A stretch of 64,000 bases of DNA, taken from contig JALLLT010000030.1 in assembly GCA_025266875.1 (NCBI GenBank), forward strand, positions 434,001 through 498,000, given 5' to 3'. This document shows, one piece after another, positions 22,584-32,782 of the stretch. Within the stretch, counting starts at the first letter, position 1; every line of letters begins with the position of its first letter. Made by a program: the position numbers and the translations under genes. This DNA comes from Fennellomyces sp. T-0311. Lineage: Eukaryota > Mucoromycota > Mucoromycetes > Mucorales > Lichtheimiaceae. Under the pieces are notes generated by a model that made no database searches, was not told where the DNA came from, and saw nothing but the letters and a program-made list of their open reading frames with translations.

Positions 22584-24068
22584 ACGGTATCTGTCTCTTA
22601 AAAGGATTAGAAACGTTTATTGCACCCGACTGTTCCATCATTATTTGCTATAATAGCCCTAAAAAGATTCTCTTTTTGTCTAAAATAAACAAAAACGCGC
22701 TACTTTGGCAAAAACAAACTCATGAGATGAAACCATTTCGCTTTCTGTGGCTGAAGTATCCAACAATGTGGAGAAAAATTCGTGCCATAGCCTGGACAGT
22801 GCAGTATGACCAAATTTCGGTACAAGAGTTAGAGCGCATTTTTATAAGTTTAAGAAAGCGAAATACTCTCTGCAGAAAGCTGTATTTTGGATACCATTCG
22901 AGTAAAAAGCCATTTGGCACCAGAATGACATCCTCATAAGTACTTTTTTAAAATGCATTTTTAGAAAAAAAAAAGCAATTTTTTGGATGATAGAGTCGAT
23001 ATCTCTAAATGACTTTGAAAAGTGACTTTTGCATCCGAACGCGTGCCTTTAGTATTTTATGCAGTAGCAGATGACCAGTGTTTTACTATTGTGTAGTTAT
23101 TCACTCGTTTCTATTTCCTTCACTATACATATATCATGCTCGTAGCCAAGGGCTCGCGCAAATGAAACAGAGGAAAAGCGTCCATTTCGTTCAGCTAGAC
23201 ATAAAGCGCATTGACAAACCGCTTTTCCAAATGACCGTTATTGTTCACATGAGAGAGAGCGAGACAACGAGAACAGATAACGTTTCAACAAGAACGAAGA
23301 GTATCGTGAACGCAAACGAGTAAACAATGCCATATGATGAAAAACATTCATTGGCCTTATACGCATGATACAGAATCGTGATAATCAGAAGAGGCAAGAG
23401 GCTCGTTAAGATGAGGATTACCGTGAACGTGAAACGGTACACTATGAATAAGGCTACCTAGGGTCTCGTAACGAACATATAACGAGGGCCGGGATCAAAA
23501 CACTCGTCGCCAAAATCGTCATATGTGGATTTCAGCAGCAAATACACATGGAATAGGGTAAGGTGTGGACCCACTCATATCTGTAACTGTTGTAGTGAGT
23601 TTTTTTCGCTGGGTCAGTGTCCATGATAATATACTGGAGTTAGAACGCCTCCAAAGGTCAGACCTTGGCTGATCTATACGATAAATATCAGTTTGCAAAT
23701 CAACAGTTTGTTCGGGATCCTCGTTCATATGGTCCTGCATAGTGTCTTGTTTGTTGCTCGATAGCTGCAAATTATACAGCTGTACTATCGCCATTCGAAC
23801 GATAACTGACTACGGTTGGTTCCATATGCGGAGCTACATTTGTTGTATACGGTGCGTGCTAACGCAGAGTAGAATTACATAGTGCGTATTTGGGGTCCAG
23901 TATGGCGGAGTCATGACTCAGGTCACCAGCAAAATCTGTGACCAACCAGAATACATCTTTTTGGATGTTATATTTTGCCGTGTGCCTGAATGAGTTTGAA
24001 TTTTTATCCGACTATCAATTAAGCTTTGCGAGTGTGAATGTGCCTTATCTTTCTTCTACTTCTCGAAA
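22584..24068. other. Intergenic region with eroded coding-like sequence
   Basis: No intact gene. 23250-23440 carries a broken, charged, Arg/Glu/Asn-rich reading (pieces such as EYRERKR and DEDYRERE) with stops between them, which suggests an eroded low-complexity coding region. Short poly-A and poly-T runs lie at 22947-22982. The rest shows nothing I can name. The right end is the probable 5' flank of the Crypton. Confidence 0.4.
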
Positions 24069-26290
24069 ATGTCTTACCATCCTGCTACTTCTTCGTCAAC
24101 CAATACTCCAGCCAGTTCTTCGGCTGGTGCTTCGAATAGTGATCTTTTTCCGGCACATGCTGCTGCACTTGCGGCCAACCTTGCTGCAGAGAATGAAGCT
24201 TCTCAGCGTAGCATTAATCTAAAGGAAAAAATCCAGGCGGAAAACACGAAAAAAACATATAGAATGCCTCGAAAGGCGTTTCTTGTGAGTCTATTATTAA
24301 AGTATACACCATGCTTTATGCAGGAATAACTAAAACAGAGTTCACTTTTAAGGAATGGTGTGCCAAAGTGTACCGATATGAGACGAGCCCGGGTGTGTTT
24401 GAGGTTGATGAGAAAGTCTCAGAGGACAAACTTATACGTTTCTTGGATGAAGTTGTGGTACCGGCGGGAAAGAAGAGGCCCCATGAAGAAGGAGAGCCTC
24501 TTGGGTACGAAAGCTACCAGAACTACCTCAAGTCCATCATGGATTTGTATAAAGAGCAGTGCCTTGCAGGAGAAAACCACCACCCTAATCCCCGTGGTGA
24601 AAAACTCAAGAACTGGAGGAAAGAAAAGCTGGTGAACGATCGTGAAACGAAGCGCGCCAGGTTCGACGATCGAGGCGCCGGAACGCTGAGCGATGGCTAC
24701 AACTTCGACGAGATGCTTGCGGTCTCTCGCTACTTCTTTGATCGTGGAACAGGAGCCGAATTGCGGAACCGTGCTACCTTTTTGATTCATCATATGATGC
24801 TTCTTCGTGGTGATAGTTCGCGCTATGCAGAACTTGCTGATCTTCTCTGCGTTCAATTCCCAGATGACGATGGATACACGCCTTGCCCAGTCCTTGTATA
24901 CCATACGGAATTTGGGAAGACAGCTACTCCTGGTGTGCAGGAATATTACGGTACGATTCGCCATAAGAATGTCGAAACTTGTGCTTTTGGCGCCTTGGCT
25001 TTCTACTTTTTCTACCGCTTCCATTGTTCCGATGAAGACTTCCCGAACTTCACTCGGAACCAGGAGTGGTACGGTATCAAGATGTTAGTTGGACGAGATA
25101 AAATGGAGAAAATGGCATATCAAACCCAGCATACCGCTATCAAGCGCGCTTTCGAAGCATGCAATGTTATTTCGTTGCATACGACGCATTCTGGACGTGG
25201 ATCAGGCGCAAGGGCTGCTGAAATGAACGGTGCAACGGAAGATCAACTGCGTCGCCATGGTGGCTGGAATATGCAGAGCATGGAACGTCATTATCTTTCG
25301 AAGCTACCCAAAGCATCGATCAGAGCAGTAAATGGCTTTCCTGCTGACCATGGACATTTCTGGTTGCGTCGTGCGGTTAAGGAACCAGAGGAGTCCTTGA
25401 AGCGGAAGGTCTTTCCTGATGTAGACGATTGGCTAAGACGTGTTGAGAGTGGTGATGATGCAGCACGCTCGATCTCTGCCCAAGGTTTCCTTAACTTGCT
25501 GAAAACCATGCGCACGATATTTCTTCAGGACGCAGTAATGATGCGCCGCTTGTATCCATCACACCCAATCTTTCGCGATCCTCTTTTTTCTGACCAAGAG
25601 TATCGCGACTTTGAAACGTCGCTCCTAAACGCAAGTGATACGATGCAGCAACCAGCCGATATAAGCATCAATAATGTACTTCCGCGTGTTGGTCAACGTC
25701 TCGATGCGATCGACGCAAGGATCGAAATGCATCATCGCTTGACCATCGAAACTCTTCGCCGTGAAAATCAGGAATTGAGAGAGCAGATGTCGGCAATGAT
25801 GACTACGGTCAATCAATTCGCTTCTGGCCACTTTCGGTTCCACCCTGGTCCTGGTGTTGAACCACAAGGAAGTGTGTCGGGCGATAGCACGCAGCAGCAG
25901 CATCCGGCGACCACATCTGCCAATGTCATTGATGGGCCTCCAAACTACGAGATAGATATGACTATCAAAAAGGTCATTGATGTCTGGAACGAGTACCATC
26001 ATGGAATTGGGGATCAACCGGCAACCTCCCAACTGGAAGAAGAATGGGGTACGGTTTGGAGGCGTAAGGCACATGTGACCAAACGCTTCACCAGACGATT
26101 GAAAATTATAAAGGCCCTCGAAAATATCGCCGAACAAAGGGCTGATATCCATGGCAACGTGGCAGCAGCTGAACTCCTGCAGCGCGAAATGTCAAGAAGA
26201 AACTGGTCGCTTAACCAGCTCATAAACGACCTGTATAAAAGCGAGCCCTCTTCGCTGACAGAGCTTAGAGTGGCCAAAACATTCCAATAA
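24069..26290 (+). mobile_element. CryptonF-type tyrosine recombinase (intact) with GCR1_C-like DNA-binding domain
   Basis: Two exons (24069-24284 and 24353-26290) joined by a 68-nt GTGAGT...TTAAG intron encode about 717 aa. The N-terminus is Ser/Ala-rich and low complexity. The YR catalytic domain shows the box I Arg region (MLLRGDSSRYAELADLL), box II HSGRGSGARAAEM with the H-x-x-R pair, and HGGWNMQSMERHYL with the Trp and nucleophilic Tyr, the same order as in Cre. A coiled coil follows (RLTIETLRRENQELREQM). The C-terminal domain EEEWGTVWRRKAHVTKRFTRR and surroundings fit the GCR1_C domain that CryptonF elements use to bind DNA. YR elements of this type move by recombination without a DDE transposase and usually lack inverted ends. 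No stops or frameshifts, so it may be active. Element ends are not resolved. Confidence 0.88.
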
Positions 26291-26329
26291 ATCAAATCTT
26301 TGATTTGTTTATCAAGGGATTATCCTTGA
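26291..26329 (+). other. Two short inverted repeats just after the Crypton stop
   Basis: CAAATC-TTT-GATTTG (26293-26307) and TCAAGG-GATTAT-CCTTGA (26312-26329) are adjacent perfect 6-bp inverted repeats 3 and 22 bases past the recombinase stop codon. They could form transcript hairpins or mark a recombination site. No direct test is possible from one copy. Confidence 0.4.
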
Positions 26330-28400
26330 GGATGTTTGCGCTTGGTTTACCTATAGTACTGTGTTTGGGTTTATACATAGACAATTGAAGCTGTTAGAAA
26401 AGGTACCTGGATTGACGGTATGTGCAATAAGTATTGATGGTGAGTATTAAGTGAGAATGGGTACGAAGCTCGAAGAATTCGATGTGGGGAAATGAGTGTA
26501 CTCAGTGCCGCTATGTTCTGCCTGTAGTTTAGACGTGCGCATAAAGTAATTTTTTACACTAATGCAGATGGTATTTTGGTGGCAGCACTCGCAAAAGCAT
26601 ATGAATTGTATGCCAATATCAAAATCCACTTCATATTCATAATAAACTGATATAAAGAAAAGAAAACCAGTGTGCTGCCATTCTAGACTAATGCGCCTGT
26701 GTTTTAGCATAAAGAACAGTGTTTCAGTGGTTGAATATGCTTATTCTGTACTGTACTTTAAAGCTGACGGTCTCATTGGGTGAAAAGCGCTCATTACAGG
26801 TTTAACATCTTGAAATGAGCGACATTGGCAAGTTGTCATGAGCATTGGTAAACAAGATCTTAAGAGTTTGTCCAAATCTATGTATTCCAGGTAGATTCGT
26901 GACCCGCACTTGATATTACATATGTAATTGAAGGTCCGTGCTGCTTGAAGACATGAATTACCTATGTATTTCGCTCGTGACCCCGATATGACCCAGCTAA
27001 AATTTGGCTGAGAAATTGTGACCTTCATGACCAGCGGGTAATATACACAGCAGCAGAAAATATAAGATCACAAGTCATTCTCTTCATTATTGCTATTTCA
27101 AACTCTCCTTTAACCTATAAACGTTAAGAGATCGGTCAAACGCATGTATGATCACATTACAACAAAGGCTGTGGTATCCATCATGAGGAATTATAATCGT
27201 CTTTTGCCAGGGACCGTGACATCTGCGCCCCTGACCTTACGCTTTCTATGGGATTGTCCGGTTGTACGTAATGTTGTTGTTTCCACCAGTCGAGTTGCAT
27301 GGTTTGCTGAGAAATGGTACTCACCTTCCCATTAATTCCATCGGAATAACCTTCATCGATCATGAATGAAAGTGAAGCAGCGCAGGTCCCTGCTGAAAGA
27401 CGGTGATACCTTGCTATTAACTTGTCAACAATGGAATTAGATAAATACTTTCGGCTTTAGGAGCTTCCCAAATTGTTTTCTGGCGACAATATGACAGCAA
27501 CTGTCTATCAACTGTGAAGGTCTAGCTAGCGTAATTCTAGTTGTGAAAGCTTATTTTTCATATTGGCAAACAGGAGGCATGTTGCATATCGTCTTTAATC
27601 AACGAGGAGACTTGGGCTAGTCACACCGGATTCATCGGTGTGGCAGTATTTCAATTAGAAAGGCTTTCAAAATGACGATGATGTGTTGGGACGAAGATGG
27701 GGAATACTTTGTCTAATAAGCCTACGATCCATGTTATTGCCGAATTTCATATGATCTTGCCTTATCGATGAAGGAGCCGAAAAACATATAGAACCAAGTT
27801 AATAGTGTTACCATATGATCTGTAGATCCAAATCAAGGTCATGCACAAGAGTACGGTTGTTGATGTCGTAGGTGACTCGATGTTTGCATAATGCAATGTT
27901 TGTGCCGTCAAATCAAAGACGTCGTACTCACGTAACTCGATATCTTCTGGGGCAAAAAGGCTTCAGGAGCAAAAAATACTTTAAGAGTGTTGGGTTACAC
28001 TCACCTGTTCGAACTCATGTGACGTTTGGCCCTGTTCAGTTGAAAGGCTCTTGATGGGGTTTTAGAAAAATGGGAGCGAAAACAAGGTGAAGTGGACGCT
28101 ACCATGGCTTTCGTATTTGTTTGCCGGATCCGACGATGAGTCCCTCCAAATCAAAGCGATTCGCCCGACAAAACTTTTATGCTGTATTGCGTTCAACAGT
28201 TTTTCTATGGGTGATTGTCTTGTAAACCTTGGCTTTGGAGATGTCTGCGAGATGTTGCTTTTTTTTTCGTTTTTAGATACTTGGTTTCGAGGCTCCACTG
28301 ATAATAAGTAAACTAATATAGCACTTCTGTCTAATCAATGTAGATCGGGGGATCATCTTGGCAATCACGTAAAAATGACATGAAGATCCAATTGGTAAAG
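26330..28400. other. Gene-free region
   Basis: About 2 kb with only short chance open stretches and no domain I recognise. AT-rich blocks alternate with mixed-composition DNA. The distal end of the Crypton may lie in the first few hundred bases. No tRNA, inverted repeat or tandem array seen. Confidence 0.5.
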
Positions 28401-28414
28401 GAACAGATTAGTGG

Positions 28415-28660
28415 AAAGAAGCTGAACTTCAATGTTGTTGACTGGCACGGTTAAAGTTACGCTATGCCGAGCCGCGAAGTACTGTTGACCACGTAAAATA
28501 GTAATACCCCATGCCATTGAGCGTCATTGTATTCCCGCTTGATTGACAAGTTGATATCCGCGAGGCTTATACTGGATATATGCGTCAGAGCGTTGCTGCC
28601 GAGAAGACTGAGAAAGGTGGCACGGTCAATACGGCTGCCCAGAAGGCCGGCAAGCTACAA
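28415..28660 (+). pseudogene. Decayed 3' fragment of EF-1alpha
   Basis: 28560-28660 aligns to the last exon of the EF-1alpha gene at 22430-22583. GAGGCTTATACTGGATAT matches the EAYTEY codons, a deletion removes [10 protein letters not shown], then ATGCGTCAGAGCGTTGCTGCC matches MRQTVAV, and the last 60 bases match the GAGAAG...GGTGGC...GCCCAGAAGGCCGGCAAG tail. GGAAAGAAGCTGAA at 28419-28432 may be the preceding SGKKLE exon. There are deletions and no open frame. Same strand as the parent gene. Confidence 0.75.
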
Positions 28661-28757
28661 GCAATTCATCTTTCGGACTCAAGCAGTTAAGGTTACATCC
28701 TTTTGTTCATTAGAAAGTAAATAAAATGCATTGGAAAACAGAAAAATAATACAAAGT

Positions 28758-29532
28758 TTAAAGGTTGAAAGCAAAAGCAACTGCAGCAAGCAGAGTGAAC
28801 CACACAGGGGCAAGGGAGATGGAGGAAGCAGCATCGACGTCCCACATGCTCTTGCCGTCATCACCAGAACCGCCAGAAGTCTTGGGATTAGAGGGCGATT
28901 CTGAGGCAGGGCGGATGTCAACGGGAATGGTAACGTTATGGCCGGTGACCGAGTTGGTGTAAACAACCTACGAAAAATGGGTAATACGTTATTCCTGGAT
29001 TTCTCCCCCCTGACTCTATTAATGGGCGGACGTACATCATAAGTTCCGGGTGCGGTGTTAACGGGAATGTCGTACTAAAATAAATAGGTGCACCATTAAA
29101 GCTTAATCCAATTTGCATGTGCAGCCATCCACACAACCCAACTTACGTTCAACTGATGCTCGTACACGGTGGTGTTGCCAACCTCGCGCTGGCTGCTGAA
29201 GCCCTGATCAATTGGCGCGTTGGCCTCCACGAGGACGTTGTTGGTGGCGTTGCGGGGGTTGTTGAAAGAAATGGTGATTTGGAGGTCTGTGATCATTGAT
29301 AAAGCAAACGTTTAGCGGACTTCCAGGAACAACTACATAAACTTGTATGAAACTCACTGTATTGGCTAGAGATGGCCGACACTTCGTAGACGAGAGGAAG
29401 CTTTTGGCCGGCAACGTATGGTGCGTTGGCCACAGGCTTGGTGACGTTGAAGAGACCTTCCTGGGCGTACGAGCCGCTGAGGCAGGCGACCAAAACAACG
29501 AGCGCAGAGAGAATGGCGGTGGTTGTGCGCAT
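28758..29532 (-). CDS. GPI-anchored cell-wall-type protein (Kre9/Knh1-like N-terminal domain)
   Basis: Small secreted protein probably attached to the plasma membrane or wall by GPI. It begins with a signal peptide (MRTTTAILSALVVLVACL, then SGSYA-QEG). The mature part starts LFNVTKPVANAPYVAGQKL, the usual opening of the Kre9/Knh1-like beta-sandwich family, continues DLQITISFNNPRNATNNV with N-glycosylation sequons, and ends the domain with VVYTNSVTGHNVTIPVDI. A Ser/Pro/Gly linker follows, then a hydrophobic C-terminus (SISLAPVWFTLLAAVAFAF) fitting a GPI-addition signal. Three short introns (near 29355-29290, 29150-29075 and 29035-28970) interrupt it. Function beyond cell-wall association is not known. 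Pyrimidine-rich DNA lies upstream of 29532. Confidence 0.8.
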
Positions 29533-30700
29533 TATGATTAGATATACAAAAAAAGATGAGAGAAGTGAAAGAAAGTTGTTTATTTGCAGCGGCCTGCTTT
29601 TTTATATATACATTTTTTTTTGACAGGCGATGATTGCCCTCTTTGGGTTGTCGGAAGTGATAAAAATAGAGTAAGCACTTCTTTAGGTATCCAAGCTTCT
29701 TGAAACTGCATTTGTCACACGTGCCTTGTACAACCGATCGCTCTATATTTTGTGTTTTTTCCTGGAGAGCACTTTGTAATGCAACTGGAAAAACGACAGT
29801 CCCTGGATTTCAATCTGTCCATACCTACATAAAAACTTTTTTTGCAAAAAGGGGCATGTGAAAGTAGAATAATGGTATGTGCTGGCGTTTCCTGCACATT
29901 TTATTTGCTTGTCCGTTTCCCAAGAATCTTGCACATGCTTTCATTAATATGAGTGACAATCAATATCCGTCGCAGCGTTCCACAGTACATGAGGGTTTGC
30001 TTTTCCGGATTAGAGTAAAATGGCAGTGGTAAACGTTTTACTCGTTATTTAAAAGTTTTGTTGGAGGCGTCGACCAAGAAGTGCGCACCCAGCCGCAATC
30101 ACGCCATACGAGGACTTTCTGCTCCCGATGCGAAAAAACAACCGGCGTGGTGCTGGGTACCTAGTTTATCTTTGCAGGATGCCCTGTGTCCCGGCCATAT
30201 GCCCGCTCGATAGCTGAACTTTATCATTGTTTTCCATTTCTGCGCGAAAGGGAAGATTGTTATTGATTTTTTTTCTGAACAAAGAACTAAACCTATCGCT
30301 GATCGCATAAACTACATGCGTAATTTATATGTCCCAAGATGCGCAAGATGAGCAAGATCTTCGATGTGCGTTTGTGTTTATGTGATCACAACAGCTCGAG
30401 CAACCACCAGCTCCGCTTGTTTCCCGCGGCCAACCTTCTGGCGAGACAAGTTCCGAAACATTTTAACGTTCACACCGGTGATCTTACAGATTTTAAAATT
30501 ATCTTTAATTTTTGAGTGTAAAAAAAGAACTATTCACAAATACGATTTTTTTGTTGGCAAAACAGATATATATAGTGCGGGGTGTGAGAAGAGTAATAAA
30601 TTACACAACGTTCAAACGGGGAATGAAGCTACAAAGAGAGAAAAAGAAAAAAAACCAGCGAGACCCGGCCAGATTTTTTAAGGGGGTCAGGTATTTTTCT
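29533..30700. other. Intergenic region, nothing coding recognised
   Basis: Contains T-rich tracts (29600-29625), a TATA-like TTTTTATATATACATT at 29600-29615 that may serve the GPI-protein gene on the minus strand, and several A-rich stretches (30640-30656). Open stretches are short and low complexity. Confidence 0.5.
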
Positions 30701-32782
30701 TTACTTGGATGCCATTGCCATTTTTCGGTATCCACCGGCCTTGCTGAACGAAAGCAGCTTGCAGCGGATATTGTGAAAAGTCCGAGTGAGCCCAGGATGG
30801 AAACCGTAAATGCAGCTGAATGCAATAATCTGCTGGCGACTCTTAGGCACCTTGGCGCGTTTCGGAAAGCCTTGGGCCGTACGGATTGCCGGAGATATAG
30901 CCGAGTATATTTCGAAAGCGGCCCGGACGCCGTCTCGTACTTCGTAAGGGAGCCCATCGATACCAATCTGAGCTTGACCCGTGAGACGATCCGCAAGCTT
31001 GAGGATCTGGACTGCGTAACCCTTCAATGTGTTCTCGCCAATACGGACGGGGTCACGTGCGTCCTTGAGTGTCTTGTATGTGCGGCGTGTGGTCATATAC
31101 TGTAGTGGCACGTAGCATCGGCCCTCGAGGCTGTCTGTGATCAGGTCGCGCGCAATATTGATAAGTTGGAGGCACTATTATTTTGGGTTAGGTATGACAC
31201 ACTAAAAAAAACGATAAACAAGGGCTAGCTTACCTGTCCAGTCGCACGTGCACGTTTGAGAACTTCATCATTGCGAGCGATGGGATCAACACCGCTCCAG
31301 TTGCCGCGGCCAGACTTGTACATAATCACACAGGTGCAAAGTTCTGCAAATCGACCCGAAATGAGACCTGCGTAGTCGACTAAATCATCTTGTGACTTCA
31401 TTGCCTGCCGATGGATATCAATTTTCCACGCCTCAGTAAGTGCGAAAGCAGCCTTGGGGCATAAAATAGGTGCCAGTCGAGAGAATCCGCGCAACGTGGC
31501 AAGTTGGGTTTCGTTGAGATATTGTGCGTAATAGTCCCAATCAATCATGCTGGGAACGCTGGGATCTTGCAGGGCTGCCTTGCCAAACTTTGTTGCTTGG
31601 GGAACCGTTGCTGAGTTACGGTTCTTGCCGCTGTGAAACACCTCGTTCAAAAACTTCCGGACCAAATCAAGGGCGAATGTGCCGTAAATCTTAGGGTCCA
31701 TGTCATCGACAATATCATCGCAGACGCGGAACCAAGCATAGAGAATACACATTTCTTGTCGAAGATTGGATGGAAACAGGATGGACATGGTCTTCCAGGA
31801 GCGACCGGTATGACCCAAGCTTCGAATGGATGCCTTCAAGTCTTCAATAGGTTCAGGATCCAGCTCAGCCTCCGATGACAAGTTCATCATGGCTTTGATG
31901 AGATTGATCCAATAAGGGATGCGAGTCGGGTCTTGCATCCGCGCGTGATCTTCTATATTGTCCGTGGCTAAGTATGGATAGGTGTTGAGAATGGCATCCC
32001 AGTAATCGAGTGCTGCGGTGCTTCCAGCAAAAACAAACGAGGCACAGATCCAGTCTGCCACGGTCCATGATGCAAGAAGAGATGTTTCTGAGTTTACTTG
32101 TGTACCCATATAGCCAATGTATGCAGTAAAGCAAACGGTGGCGACCACGACTCTCCAGCGTCGAAATAGGTAGGGACCGGCGAACAAATATAGCATAGCG
32201 ACCACTGGGCAGAGGATCGACACAACCTGATGAGGGTGCGTGGTGGTATTAATAACATTGCTATATTAAAAATCTTGTTATAAACAAATGCCAAGAGGTT
32301 TTTTTCACAGTTTAAATTTACCTATATGTACCTAGCAGAATAACTGCTACGGATGAAACATGGCGATGAAGAAAACCAAACAGAGCAGGCTCTTCAGGTT
32401 TAACGTAATTAATTGGGAAATCCCACCGCGAGAGAATTCCGCAAAACGAAATAGACGTAGCTGCAAGTAGGGCAAGGAAGGTGGCATCCTTGAATATGGA
32501 GGTACTATCATTATAGCTGGTATACATAATTGTTGCTTTTGATACAGTTGCTTTCGCTTGGAAGGTGCTGCCGATATAATGATTGAACAATAACTCGGTA
32601 ACATTGTTATGAGACCTGGGGCTGACAGTGTCTGTGACTGAGACGAACAACAGCAATGTTGCAACGAACGCACCCAAGCAAAAGAGGATATAGCGCATAC
32701 GATCAAGCCGGGTGATGAATGGTCGATATACGACAAATGTCGCAACAAAGGCGGCGAATGCATAAGCCAGTTGTGAAGCCAT
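30701..32782 (-). CDS. carRP-like fusion: degenerate lycopene cyclase domain plus phytoene synthase domain
   Basis: Three exons (32782-32322, 32260-31234, 31174-30701) join in frame to 653 aa, close to the usual carRP length of about 600. Residues 1-250 are seven or so membrane helices in the two-repeat layout of fungal lycopene cyclase (RWDFPINYVKPEEPALFGF, VSILCPVVAMLYLFAGPYL). The P-x-E-E motifs that I know from active CarRP/CrtYB cyclases are replaced: SIFKDATFLALL in repeat 1 and SWTVADWICASF in repeat 2. The C-terminal synthase domain keeps both metal-binding clusters (ILYAWFRVCDDIVDDMD and NIARDLITDSLEGRCYVPL) and the helix AELCTCVIMY. So the condensation site looks usable while the cyclase looks impaired. 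No carB desaturase lies next to it, unlike the classic divergent carRP-carB pair. It is probably a paralogue with a changed product. Confidence 0.85.
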
